From Sialis fuliginosa (taxonomy: Eukaryota > Arthropoda > Insecta > Megaloptera > Sialidae): a stretch of DNA of 64,000 nt. The first letter of the stretch is position 1, and each line of letters begins with the position of its first letter. The stretch is taken from NCBI GenBank assembly GCA_961205875.1, contig OY540814.1, positions 10,832,993 to 10,896,992 of the forward strand, written 5' to 3'. The notes below the pieces were generated by a model that had not been told where the DNA came from, did not search any database, and saw nothing but the letters and a program-made list of their open reading frames with translations. Positions 48,117-60,829 of this stretch are shown here, one piece after another. The position numbers and the translations under genes were made by a program.

Positions 48117-49108
48117 GTAATTCTACCCAATATATTGATTATATTTAGTTTATGCTGATTTGCTTAATATTATATGCTTGCCGATGCTTATTTTGTTTAA
48201 CAGCAGGTTATTTTTGCGTGGGTGATATTAATAGATCATTAGTAGATTTAATTAATGTAGATGTTAGGATTAGTGTAACGATTTTTTTGAATGGTATGAA
48301 TTTAGATTGACCGAGAATTGTCTTGTTGATTTTATATAAGAGCTGAAGTTAATTTGTAGGTTATGTTCGATTATTTGATATGTTTTCATATGGTTTTGAT
48401 TATGAGTTTGTTATTTAACATTTGAATAACGTATATAATATGAATATAGCAATTAAGTACCTATATAAAAATATGAATTATATTATTTAAAAAAAATGTA
48501 CAAAATGTCATATTTTTCGAGTGGAACATATGCAAGAAAATAAATTAATGAAATTTTGCTTTACGTATATTTATATACTTATATCAGCCTAATTTTAAAA
48601 TTAAAAATCAATACATTAACTAACGCGAACTTAAATGGTACTAAAACTAGAATGGTAAATAAAAATTTGGTATAATTTACAGCTAACAATAATGCACGAT
48701 TATAAATATTAACGGTGGGGGAACAAATTAAACGTACATTTTTGCTATTTCATGGGCATTATCTCTTGTGTCCCCATTGTTTTGGTTGTACTTATTAATA
48801 TCGATAGTTTTGGATTTGGAATAAATAAATAAAAAATAATATAAATAAAATAAGTAGGTATATAGTCATAGAAAACCTTTTTTTAGTAATTATGTAATGT
48901 ATAAGAACACATAAACTATAAAATTATTGTAATGTACGTTTTTTAAATTTCCCTTACCTTCGAAAAATCTCTCTCATTCCGACCCTATTGTAAATAATCT
49001 TTATAATGTATCGTATATAGCGAAAAGTTTACCTTCATTAAACATTAACTCCAATTTTAAAAAATCGGTTTTAAGTATTTTTTATAATTACGGTTACATA
49101 TTTTTTAG

Positions 49109-50398
49109 CAGCCGAACTTGCCGAGTGCAGATGACAGCTTTGACGACGACGTTTTTGAATCTGGTGCCGGAGGTGGGAATCCTTCTGGTGGAGCTATGAC
49201 ACAGAGCGGTGTAGAAGCGCTTACGGCAGAGCCGAGTCAGCCATGTCAACCTTCACCTACTGGTTACCGTGGATACCAACCACCTGCAGAACTCCTCCAG
49301 CGGCTTCAGGAAACCGACTACTCGCTGGAAGAAGAAGTTGAACAAACGATACATAAGGTGAATAATAAAAGATATATCTATGATTATTTTAAAAAGTAGT
49401 AACGTCTCATGCATGTGCGTCCGCAGAAAATTTTCCAAGAGGAGAGGGTAAAAATTGCATAAAAGCGTTAGCTTACATTATGTTAGGTTAGGATATATCC
49501 GGGGGAGGGGGGTTTATGCCAAAATATATTAAAATTGTTCATCATACAAGTTCATTAAAAAATGTGTACTAATTTTTACATCTTCATTAAGGTAAGGTGC
49601 TCTATACTCGGATAAATTTTAGGTTAAACTTTATATTACCATCAATATAAAATTAACCGATGTATTTTGAAGATTTTTCTTTAATGACAATTGAAATTTG
49701 ATGATTTTTGAAGCAAGTTGCAAGAAATATTTTAATAACCGCTTTTACGCGTACAAACAATATTTTGAAAAATATGAATATGAACGTAAAATGGGACACA
49801 TTCACATGTGTTAAAACGTATAATCGGACATAGAAGAGACGTAAAATGGGACAAATTGAAAATGTATGTAATTTTTTTCATATATAAAAGATTTTTGTAT
49901 TATAAAAATTTCAATTCCATTTTGTAGCTGAGGTCTTGAACTATACAAATTTTTTTTCTAGCATTTTTATTTTATTATTATTTAATATTAAAAAAGGTAT
50001 TTTTTGCGAATGTCCGACCTTAGGCCCCGACTTTGCTTTGTCTGAGTATATAGCACCTTACCTTATATGATTTCGAAGATTTGATGAAATAGTAATAATA
50101 AAAAAAATCTGCTGCACTCAGTACATCTACTTATAAATTATTATATGAAAGTATGTATATTAATAATTTTATACTTGTATACGTGTATTATACATTGCAA
50201 TGTTATTTATTTAGTAAATATTTTATATAATTATTACCTACTTACCTATTTGATATTTTATTCTAATTTAAATGTATCACTTTCCAGACGATATTACTAG
50301 GCGACAGCGGTGTTGGAAAAACATCACTTTTAGTTCAATTCGATACTGGGAAATTCCAAACTGGGAATTTTTCAGCGACCGTGGGTATCGGATTTACC
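49109..50398 (+). CDS. Rab26: Rab26-type small GTPase, 5' part
   Basis: Two exons are clear: 49109-49357 (83 codons) and 50288-50398 (37 codons), both phase 0. The first codes a variable tail rich in Gly, Ser, Pro and acidic residues, ending SLEEEVEQTIHK. The second opens with TILLGDSGVGKTSLLVQF: strand 1 and the P-loop GDSGVGKTS. It runs to FSATVGIGFT in switch I. TILLGDSGVGKTS and FSATVGI are Rab26/Rab37 traits. Rab26 in known biology acts on secretory granules and synaptic vesicles. The switch II (WDTAGQE), NKxD, SAK and C-terminal cysteines are missing: no such exon is visible up to the window end, so the gene is cut off or has a very long intron. The first exon has a NAGNAG acceptor (ttttttagcag). 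The intron between the exons carries a MITE (49590-50063). Confidence 0.85.
49590..50063. mobile_element. TA-flanked MITE in Rab26 intron
   Basis: Ends AGGTAAGGTGCTCTATACTC and (reverse complement of the right) AGGTAAGGTGCTATATACTC, with TA on both sides. Length 474 bp, Tc1/mariner-like, non-coding. Confidence 0.8.
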
Positions 50399-50579
50399 GT
50401 AAGTACCAACATTTTAATGTTTAAAAATAATATGTTCATATATATACATTATACATATATACAGATCTGGTTTTGAACATTGACTTTGCGATTTATTTTC
50501 CATCAATAATTTAAAATGTTTTATTTGTATGTTTGATTTAATACCAATAATAATTGTTGATCAAAAGTGTACCTATACG

Positions 50580-50639
50580 CATGGGCGCTGGGAAGGGGGT
50601 ACAAGGAGGTGCACTTGCACCCTCCTCCCGGCGCCCATG
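50580..50639. mobile_element. 60-bp hAT-like remnant, near palindrome
   Basis: catgggcgctggg ... cggcgcccatg keeps both ends of the 5271-5572 family and the central 'caaggaggtgcacttgcacc' but has lost the rest. Flanks cctatacg (50572-50579) and cctatatg (50640-50647) look like an 8-bp duplication with one change. Confidence 0.8.
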
Positions 50640-50647
50640 CCTATATG

Positions 50648-50970
50648 CAACATTCCACCCGCGTATTGCGCGACTCCATTTTTGGATTAAGTTGTAGGTA
50701 GGTATATTAAGTTTCATTTTAAATAAGAAGAAAAATGTATTTCATTAAATAATTAAAACAATAGAATAATTTCTGACTACAATTAAACTACATCTATCCG
50801 TATTTTATTTAAATCTTAGATATTTAACATTTTATACAAAAAATCGAGTTTGTTTAATAGATGCATATTGCATATGTATATTATACACTAGCTACCCGCT
50901 CGCGGTTACGCCTATGTTGTATTAATTTTTATGAACGTTTATATAATTTATAAAATCTAATACTATTGGT
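50648..50970. other. Intron sequence with repeat start
   Basis: At 50886 lies an 'actagctacccgctcgcg' repeat start (compare 40845). Nothing coding. Confidence 0.4.
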
Positions 50971-51164
50971 CAGCGGCGGACTAAGGAAAAATAGGCTCTA
51001 GGCAAGGTTCTCATTGTGGGCCATACTCATTAAAAAAAACATTTTTTAGCATATTTAATTTTAAAAATATTCACATCAATTTTCCAACCTTTGAAAATCC
51101 GGTCTCTCAAAAATTACGGGTTCTGGGCAGTTGCCTAGTCTACTTAGGCCAATGCCCGTCTCTG
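50971..51164. mobile_element. hAT-like MITE
   Basis: Left CAGCGGCGGACTAAGG, right (reverse complement) CAGAGACGGGCATTGG with shared 'ctaggcaa' subterminal motif. The flanks agree at only 5 of 8 bases. Its right part also occurs at about 45095-45160. Confidence 0.6.
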
Positions 51165-52511
51165 GCATTTGTACAATAAGTCTGTACAAAAAAAGTATTT
51201 TGCTTGAAATTCACCTTGCTAATATAAAATATTTGCAGATCAACGTATGAAAATAAAGGTTACCCCCCTCCCTCTTAAGGGTTGAATTTTTGAATTTTAG
51301 AGGATGTTACGTCATAAAAGGAAAATAACCCTAAAATTTCACGTATCTAGGTCCAGGAGTTTGGGAAGGGTGTTGATGAGTCAGTCACTGTGACTTATCT
51401 CTTTATATACATATATATGTATATCTATAGGAAACTTTCGATTCAGTAGTTTTATATATAGACATTTGACTGCAGGCATGTTTTTTCATATCCATTTTTT
51501 CGTAAAATGTAAAATCAAAAAGATTATTTCGAGACAGCAGTTCTCTGCAGTACCGACAGTGTCGAACATGTCTGATCTTATCTTGACTTATATGAATACG
51601 TGCACCTCTACTGGCCCCATCTTTGCTAGAACCAGGAATTTTTTTTCCAAAACGGCTTACAATTAGAGAGAGCTGAAATTGTTCATGGTTTATTGCCCTG
51701 CTTTTGATGACGTAAATATTTAATATTTTTTGTGGCATTTAATAGGACCGGTAGTAGGATCAACTGTATTTTTTCAAATTGCATTTTATAACATTTTATG
51801 CTGATCTCAACGGTAGTAATGAATTTTAAATCGAGTTAACTTATATAGGGTCACTTTGTATATATCGATTATATTTTTCAATTTTTGAAACAAAAATCTG
51901 TTGTCAATTGTTTATAAAACTACTGAATCAAAAACTATATTGGGTGCTCCATATTAACGAAACGGTACGCGATAGAACAAACAAATGATTGAGTTGTTTT
52001 ATAAACAATTGATGCTAGATATTTTTTATTGTCATTTTTTATTTAAAGCACTTTCAAGAGAGGTATTAATTCTGTGATAGTATCTATGGATTAAGTATGG
52101 AATTTAGAGCAGTGATACTTCAACTTATTGTAACAAATTTGGTGACACTGGCTGTACAAAATAATTTTCATAATATCGCCACTGTTTTAATACCGTTGGT
52201 GTTTACATACCACGCATGCCCGAAAATTGTCAAACACTTCATGAAACTTCAAGAGAACTGTCAGATAGGTTAGAAACTTTATTTGAAAGTGCTTGATAGC
52301 TAACTAGCCAATTTTGTTAGCTCGTTTATAATACTGGACATTATAATTTTTAATAATAGCGGTTGGGTTTAGAAAAAAAACGCAAAAATTATGCAAGTAG
52401 TTATACATATATGCACTTATATTTGTATAAATTCAAATTGAACAAAAATTTACAAAAAAAAGAATAATGTCAAACTTTCCAGCGACCCCAATTTTCCGGG
52501 TGATGTACGTA
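51165..52511. other. No exon recognised; weak repeats
   Basis: 51230-51420 resembles an insect retroposon tail (gatgagtcagtcactgtgac). A short inverted pair around 'caattgtttataaaac' / 'gttttataaacaattg' lies at 51906 and 51995. The frames at 51403-51738 do not look like genes. Confidence 0.4.
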
Positions 52512-52910
52512 TAGTGATGTAAAGGTGAAAAGTTTCATAACTTTTCAATTTCACTGAAAGTTTTCAATCGTCTGTGAAAATTTTCAAATTTTTGAAAAGT
52601 TTTGTTCACACGTTTTTTGGTTGATACCACTTACTTTAGCTAATGTAATATAAAATAATACGCACTTTTTTAAAAGAAACAATATATTTTTAAATTAGTT
52701 TTGGAAATGATTAATTTTTATATAATAATGTGGAAGAAAAATTACTAAGAAGTTTTGATTTAAACGGATAAAGAAACCAACTTAATAAAATCGTAAAAAA
52801 ATAAATAAATTGTGTAGTACATTATAATTTAACTTACAATAGCATTATCTGAACTTTTCATGAATATGTATTTTCAAAAAAATATTTTTTCATGAAATTT
52901 TACATCACTA
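52512..52910. mobile_element. Inverted-repeat element, TAGTGATGTAAA ends
   Basis: Left 'tagtgatgtaaaggtgaaaa' pairs with right 'tgaaattttacatcacta'. Interior is rich in 'gaaaagttt'. No clear target duplication. Non-coding. Confidence 0.6.
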
Positions 52911-53410
52911 TTTAGTTAAATATCATGCAAAATTCGTGTCTCATGTGTATACATGCATAAACATACGCGCTTAGAGAGTTGATATTTGCATAAAATATTT
53001 AAACGAGTGACGACACCATTCCAGGTCGAAAGGAAACCAATCTGTTGGCACGGAATAGGCAATTACGCACTCATTCGCATGGCTTCCTGCGACCATAGAT
53101 ATTACCTGCGCTAATAGAAAATCAATCGTTAAACACTATGCCTATGCGTAAATATCGCACAAGCGAAACTGTTGATCATAGCACATGTGTATGTTAATAC
53201 TACATGTTTATGTTATTATGTGGAGTTTATATCAGCGGTGGTAAATTCATGATTCGTAAATGCATTTGTAATCTGTCGGCCAGTCTAGATACACTCCAGT
53301 AAGAGTCTCGACAGCGTCGCCATTTTTAGCCAAACCGGTGTTTTAATAAGATCTTTCATGTGTTATATTTAGCAAGTATAAAAAAATTAAAATTAAAATT
53401 GAGCATAATA
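52911..53410. other. No gene seen
   Basis: Ordinary intronic or intergenic sequence, slightly less AT-rich around 53030-53110. Confidence 0.4.
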
Positions 53411-53973
53411 GTAGAGGGAAATTAGCATTTTGAAGTGATGCATTCGGGAAGTTGGTTTTTTTTTTGATTTTCTCTTTATATGTTCGAATATGAGTTGAAA
53501 ATCAAAATTTTTGAAAAATTGCCATGTGCGTCTCGAGAAAATTGCATAATTGTGTATTTTTGATACATTTCAAGTGTATCGCTACACTGTTTTTGAAATA
53601 TCTCCGGTTCTATAATAGGTCGTAGGATAAAAAAAGTTTTTCGACATTTTTTTTATTTTTGAGGTTATGATACGTTTGAAAAGTAACGCTACCTATGCCG
53701 TTCTATAGTCTATTAACTTATAAGTATATTTTAATATTTTTTGTTATTTTCCTACGATCTATAGAACCGGAGATATTTCAAAAACTGTGTAGCAATACAC
53801 TCGAAATGTATCAAAAATGCACACTTATGCAATTTTCTCCGGACGCACATGGCCGATTTTTCCAAATTTTTGATTTTCAACTCATCTTTGAACATATAAA
53901 GAGAAAATCCAAAAAAATCCAACTTCCCGAATGCATCACTATTCATCACTTTTTATGTCTTTATTCCCTCTAC
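53411..53973. mobile_element. Foldback element with about 210-bp arms
   Basis: GTAGAGGGAA ... TTCCCTCTAC, flanked by TA (or by a 5-bp ataat if one base is added to each end). Arms pair over about 210 bp ('cttcccgaatgcatca', 'ctatagaaccggagatattt' and so on). The frames on both strands are the palindrome itself, not genes. Half copy at 44290-44545. Confidence 0.85.
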
Positions 53974-54268
53974 TATAATGTAATAATATAAAGTAGGTAC
54001 CTACATATATTTAATGATATTGACTGATAACATCATAAAATACGGTTGTGAACGAGACTTAGCTACTATACAATCAACAAAAAATCTATCCATGCTGTCG
54101 AGACACTTACTTGAGTGTCTCTAGGCCAGTCCATGGGGCAGAACTGCGCATAAGTATAATAAAGTGTACTTAAGTATAAGTATACAAGTACCTACTAATT
54201 GCCAAAAAATACATTAAGTACAAATATACATATATACTATTTATGATAAAATAGTTAAGTATTATTTT
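53974..54268. other. No gene seen
   Basis: Short AT-rich gap between elements. Confidence 0.4.
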
Positions 54269-54724
54269 ACCTAAACACACGACGTTTTTTATACAAGCGT
54301 TTCATGAACGCGTGTTAATAGCGCCGAAAAGTTCCACAGAACAGATTGTTTGCGTTTGTATTGCGTTTTTTTCAGCGCGTTAGTATGGCGTTTTTTTACA
54401 GCGCGTTTGCATCGATACAAACGCGCGCGCACATCGTGTCTCAGTGCCGGGAAAAGGGTGCAGGATTTTTACGTTTTCTTTTTAAAATAAGTAACAAAGC
54501 ACGCGCAACAAGTGTTGTCTCGATCGCCGCCATCGTATTATTACTTTACTATTGATGAGTTTCTGCCTAAAAACGCAGTTGCTCAACGCGTTTGTATCGA
54601 TACAAACGTAGGGTTGAGTTTGTGAACGTGTGCAAAGGTATACAAGCTGCGAATGTATCGCGTTTTAGTTTCAATAGACGCGCGTCGTCTGTTTGTATAA
54701 AAAAAGTCGTGTGCTTAGGCCCTT
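54269..54724. mobile_element. CpG-rich MITE
   Basis: Left 'cctaaacacacgacgttttt' pairs with right (reverse complement) 'cctaagcacacgactttttt'. The interior is unusually rich in cgcg and 'gcgtttgtatcgatacaaac' motifs. The open frame at 54346-54555 is not a gene. Confidence 0.75.
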
Positions 54725-56458
54725 AAATACATTAAAAGGTATATTTTTAAGTACAGGTTCAAATACATTTTAGTAAATATATTTTAGTGTCAGTGGTGTA
54801 ACAAAAGAGGGGGGCAAGAGGGCCTCTCCCTGGGTGAGTAGAATAAGGGCCAGCCGTTTTGCAAATATGGAAGAAGGCAAAATTAAAACATCGGAATAAT
54901 GAAAATTTGGAGAAATGTAGAGCAAAAATTTTTTAACCTCCCCTGCCCTAAAAATGGTTGCGCTGCTGTTTAGTATATAAGCACAAAGTACTTTTTTGAA
55001 AAAAATAATTAAGTTCATGTACAATTAACCACAGGATAATTCTAGTGTTTAATAAAATTTTAGAAAAATAAAAAAATGCCTATAATTAATAAAACGTAAG
55101 TATACGGAAAAAATATACTGTCAGAATTACAGTTTTTCTTGTCTATCCCGGATAGTAAGCGAATATAATGTTTTACTGTCTAAAACTGTAATAATATAAT
55201 TTTAGGGTGTAATTGTTTCAGTTATATAAATCATATTTTTTTACAACTGAATCATTAACAAGAAAATAAAATAAAAATATTTGTCATTCTCTGAAATATA
55301 AAATTACACCTCGTGCCGTATCGTTGCGTATTTTTATACGAATTATCGAATTTTTACTGTACCAGAGGCAGATTACTAATTTATCAACCATGTATGTACC
55401 TCATAAAAAATTGTGATGAAAATTGAAAATAAAAAATATTCTATTTATTTATTTCATCAAATTCTTTTCCAATTATAAATTGTTATGCATGGTCACTAAC
55501 TAACTAACAATAAGTATAGATTATGACATGCTGGTAATGAATAATCCACGTTTTTTTTTTCGGGTTCAACTATGAGATGGTTAGGGGTCGGGAAAATTTA
55601 TAAAATTCCAAACTGTTGTTATTTGTACGTGGATTATTCTTGATCATTTTAAAGCAATGTTGGATTACATTACTCTATCCTATCGTAAAGAAATGACACT
55701 ATTTTTGTGCTATAATAAAGCGACTATACTCGTATCAATAACAAAATTTAATTTTTGACGTTACACTTCTTTGGGTGCGTTCAGGGAGAAATTTTAGTAA
55801 AGCAACGAAATACGCGATAAACGAAGATAAAAAGTTATTGTATTTACCTTTATATCTTTATATGTATTGTAAGTATAGTGTCATTAGATACTTGATGCCT
55901 AGAACAACCACCATTCGTATCCTCTTCTATTTCAACTAGTAATTAAAATGTCATATTGTCACTGTTATTTATGATAAATACATATTCTACATTTATAAAC
56001 ATTGTTGTAATACAATAATACAGTTAATTAGTACCTACCTACTATGATTACATGTACATTATTGTACATAGATATATAAAAACCTTAATTTAAATATACA
56101 TTTTTGAAAGCTTCGAAGCCCTACAATATACAATTCAAAAGTAATTATTGTTATATAACATGTACATATTCTTTTATGTGTTTTATGTATACCTACTACA
56201 TATATTTGGAGCTATTGTCTCGTTTTTTAGAATTTTAATATTTTTTTACTTTGAAGAATTATTAAAAAAATTTCAATACATTACCAAATATTAATATTGC
56301 TTGTATTATACACATCAGGCTAGTATAAATAAAAATGATTACTTATTTTCATATTTTACATGTTTGAATTATAATAAATAATATATAATAGATATGAGAA
56401 TAAAGTAAAGATTGGAATGTAGATAAATAAATGCCAAAATATTTTTAATTAATATTTA
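54725..56458. other. No exon recognised
   Basis: Includes a short inverted pair at about 55538-55641 (gaataatccacgttttt / acgtggattattc), a possible 105-bp MITE, and GC-rich transposon debris at 54785-54960. Otherwise AT-rich. Confidence 0.45.
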
Positions 56459-56751
56459 CTAGCGAATTGGACTCGGTGTTACCTGATGATATAAACCTAT
56501 TAAATATTGTTTTCACTTATTGTTAATTATTTACAAAGTACACGCGAAGATACTTCTTCAAATTCATGAAATTTATCTTATCAAATTATCTATCACTCTA
56601 TCCATTAGTGAAAACCGTAATAAAATCAGTTCAGTAGTTACTGAGAAAATCGTGGGATGGGCATGTTAGGTGGGCATTTCGGGTGAGCATGTTTACTTTA
56701 TTTTTAATTGAATTAATATCCCCGGGTAACACCAGGTCCAATGTTCTAGTA
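56459..56751. mobile_element. Inverted-repeat element next to repeat A
   Basis: Left 'actagcgaattggactcggt' + 'gttacc' pairs with right (reverse complement) 'actagaacattggacctggt' + 'gttacc'. About 293 bp. It ends 11 bases before the repeat A copy at 56763. Confidence 0.7.
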
Positions 56752-56762
56752 CGAGATATAAA

Positions 56763-57218
56763 TAAAACGGCCAAGAGCGTGTTGGGCACGCACATTATAC
56801 ATAGAGTTCCGTAGTCATTACTCATTATAACTATTTTCTACAATGTTCTATATAATTTTCATTGAAAGTACTAACTAAAATCTACATTCAAGTAGAAGGG
56901 GGGGAGGCGCTCTGATAACTACTTTAAAAAACAAATATATCGTGACTGAAGGGTTAAAATCAAAATGTCGTATAAAATTTTTGATTGTATTTTAAGAGAC
57001 CCTACTTAATGGATTAAGTGAATTTTTTTTAAAATATACATTTCAGTGTATGGAAAGGGGGTCCAAAAATTTTTTTTTCAAAAATCTTATCATTTCTGTT
57101 TATAGGTTTTCAGTCTTACCAAATTTTATCTTAATCGGTCTAAGAATTTTGAGGACGGACGGACGAACGGACATGGTGAAACTATAAGAGTTCCTAGTTT
57201 TCTACGGAACCCTAAAAA
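56763..57218 (+). repeat. Dispersed repeat A, copy 3
   Basis: 'aaaacggccaagagcgtgtt' then 'gggcacgcac', ending 'gaaactataagagttcctag' and 'ctacggaaccctaaaaa'. Opposite orientation to copies 1 and 2. Confidence 0.8.
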
Positions 57219-58860
57219 CTATGACCAATCAAAAAGTTATTACAAATCTCTGTTCGATTTTTAGTAGAATGTTTTTTGTTTAACAAATCCTAGTAGGTAG
57301 TTAGTGGGGGTGGGAAATAATAAGGTAGAGAGAGAGGGTGTTGGCAGGTAGATCTGACCCTGATTGACAGATAAAATACCGCGGGGTATGTTTGCTTATG
57401 GGAGGGGTTGCTGTGGTTAGTACACATACAAAATGGGGTGAAACCTTGACGATCCGGGATCTACAGTTGTTGATGATAAAAGCGTATTATATAATACCTG
57501 CATCAGCATACGGTCGGCATGGTAACGTTAAACTATTGTGCGCGTGTACCACGTGCTCACCAGTGGCGCGCTATTTGAAATTGTTGGGATTTTAAGATTT
57601 GATAATTTCAAAAATCTTTTTTTTAATGCTGTAAAAAATCTATAAAATAAATTAATAATAAGTTACAGCTGGCATCTTGCCAATATTATATTATATTATC
57701 AACTAAAATTGATTTACTCATAGTAAAAATTTTGACAGCCCGAATCGATTTATGATTGATTGTAGTAGCCTAGTTTTACTCATAGCTGTATTTTTTGATT
57801 TTATCAAACAATAATGCTAAAAATAATACATACATATTTTTTTAAATAAAACGCGCCACCGTCGGTTTTTAATCATCAGTAAGTTTTTGCCATGTGGAGT
57901 ATTACAGGGTATATAATTTATATTTGACAAAAACAAAATATAAAATAAGCTTAACAGTAGATATCTATGAATATTTATTCCTTTGTGCCATACTCGAGTC
58001 TAAATGAAATCTGAAAAAAGTTATGGTAGTAAATCTTTGGTGATACTATATTATCTTAAACTGAATCTGTGAATAGTTCTTCATGATCCTAAAAGATTAA
58101 CTTTTCGAAAAATTTTCGAAAGATAAAAAGTTTTTAGAGTTATAGAAAATATAAAAACATTTTTTTCCAATTTTTCATAATATTTATTAATTTTAACCAA
58201 AAAACCAAAAAAAAATGTTACCAAAAGTTCTAAAACTATTTTTTTGTATTCTTTAACTGATTCTAAGTACCTAGTACTTTGAAATTTTTTTCCAAAAAGT
58301 TGATCCTTTTGAAGATAATAATAAAAAATAAATATAAACACAAAATCGCATGTATTGAACATTTAAAATGGGTGCCCCCTGGAGCAAAAGTTATGAATTT
58401 TCGTAGGTTGCACTCATTACAACTTTTGATCAGCATACTTTGAACTACCATTTCCTCAAGTTACAAAAAATGTCAACCAAAAGGCCCATTGCCTTTGTGT
58501 CATTTTGAGTCATTTCTTTTGCTCTACTGCTAAAACGGCTCTTTTGCGGACATTGGTTTAAAACAAAATCGATTGATGTAATGTCTTCGACAACTTTTGA
58601 AAGTTTGTCGTTATGTTTATGGGACATCCTGTATATAAATATAAAAAGCCGAGGTTTATTTTTAAAACTTACATTTTCTCTTTAATAAAGTAGATACTTC
58701 CCACATATATATTATGTATAGCTCTTCAAATCAAGAGCGCCTATTAAACAAAAGAAAACGTGTAAAAAAAGAAAACTCGAGATGGCAATTCAGATAAAAT
58801 ACACTCGACTACAACATGTAGAGTAGGAGCAGCAACAGCACTTAAGAGCTAAGTGATATT
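57219..58860. other. No gene; one possible element end
   Basis: 58590-58640 ends 'gggacatcctgtata', a mariner-like terminus, but the partner end was not found. 57300-57600 is GC-richer but shows no exon; the frames there are not convincing. Confidence 0.4.
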
Positions 58861-59170
58861 TTATATTATCGAACAATAGTTGACTTTATTCCCGCTGCGC
58901 GCCGCCACTGCAGGGATTCCCGTGTACATTCTCCCTCTAACTGACAGAGATTCAAACTCTCTGAGTTATATCACTCTTCAAACGGTGCTTGTCAACAAAT
59001 AATCTGTTTTATTGTTGCTCGTCAAGAAAATATTATATTTGATATTACGCACTTATATGTTTTATTGAGAATTTTGTCAATTATTTATTTATATTGTTTT
59101 TAGTTTATTTGAAGTGAATTAGAGTGGTGAATATTGGTAGAAATATTTGATTAAAAAATCTTATATGGTA
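58861..59170 (+). other. GC-rich patch, possible promoter or first exon
   Basis: 'cccgctgcgcgccgccactg' around 58890 stands out. A donor-like 'atatg|gtaagttt' follows at 59168. It might be an alternative non-coding exon, but there is no proof. Confidence 0.2.
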
Positions 59171-60829
59171 AGTTTATGTATGTTTTTTTAAATGTTTAAG
59201 ATAAGTACTTATTAATGTAGTAGTTAAAAATTATAAGGCCAAAATGACTTTAAAAAAATTAAATGATTGAATAAAAGATAAAATTGAACTCTTAAAGTAT
59301 GTGTACGTTCTAAGGGTGAGTTAATTATAAAAAAATTGCATCATTTTTGTGATTGAGAACAATTAATCATGAATTAATTATAAAATATCGAATGAATATT
59401 AATTACAAATAATTTTTATAATGTTCATATTTATGTACATCATAATAAGATTTTTTTAACTATCAGATTTTAAACTATACTATACGATAGACTATTTTAT
59501 AAAAGGGATTCCAAAAATGAAAGCATATAAGAATTTTATTATATTTATTAAATAGCAGAGTGTTTTTGAAAAGTAAATATTATTATTTATATAAAAGTTG
59601 GATAAATAGTTACATTGGTATATTATTATGTATAACAAAATACTCCAGAAGAAGCAATAAACATTATTGTCTATTTATATAAAAGTTAAAAAAAATTGCA
59701 AAAATTATTATAAAACACTGAAAAATATTTTTATTTTTGTATTTTTAAGTTATATCGATATTTTGTATATACATTCTTAGGCGCAGTTAATGTCTCATTT
59801 ATATTACTTACGTTAATGGAATTAATTTTATATTTATTTAAAAATAACAAAGATTTAAAAATTCCAGAACGTTGAACTTTTAATAATATTAATTAAAATA
59901 TTAATTAATAAATTTTTAAACTAAAATAGTAATTTCTGTCTTAAATGAAATTACTGTACGTAGGTATATTAAAACAAAACAAACTTAGACAAAAAATATA
60001 CGAAATTCTATTATGTGTAAGTATATTAGAAATATATTATATTAATTTAATAATATAGGCTCGGTTGTATAAACTCGAAATGGGCTGAAATCTTTTAATG
60101 TCCTTGGTAACTAGGCAAATATAATTTATCTTACATAATATAATACAATTTCTTGGAAGTACGTAAATTCAAAAGTATTCTTTCTTTGTATCGATTCTAA
60201 GAACTTTTAAAACATTCTTTATATTTTTTATTGCCTTTAATTATTTTGTTATATAATCATTTTTAAATTAACATCTGTATAGGTATAATACAGCTTGACT
60301 TTTATAGGCGCCTACGCCATGAAAACCTAATAAAAAAAATAAATTGAAAACTTGAAGAAAAAAGTATTAAATTACGATATTTTAGATGATAATCAATTTT
60401 TGATATGAATTATATAACGCGCTCGGTAAATTTAATATCTTGTTAATCTGAATCTGTTTATGCCAATTCTACGAATCAGCGGGGTAAAAGGGCGTATGAC
60501 TCAATTAGCGACAGAATTCTGTAGAGCGTGTACGAGACACACGGTTTTCTACGTTTTACTTTCACTGTATTAACATTTCAAATTTATTTTAAATAAATAA
60601 GAGAAGCAAACTATTATTAATTGGAAACTGTTTTGTTTCGAAGTTAGTTTAGAATAGTTTGTTTTAATCAAACGTATGTTTTGTTAAAAATAAATAATGA
60701 AATAATTATATTAATTAAAATAAATTGTATATTAAATCATAAAATAATACTTACGATTCGTCTGGAAGTCAAAATGGTTAAGATATTTCTCTGGAAAATA
60801 AAAAATCCCGAAAAGCAATCTCAAATGTT
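59171..60829. other. AT-rich, nothing recognised
   Basis: No exon, repeat end or RNA gene was seen. Confidence 0.5.

Noticed and set aside
53695-53991. 98-residue frame and its antisense
   Set aside because: Both come from one arm of the foldback element; the related arm at 44290-44545 does not keep the frame.
54346-54555. 69-residue frame, partly hydrophobic
   Set aside because: Inside the CpG-rich MITE; no homology signs.
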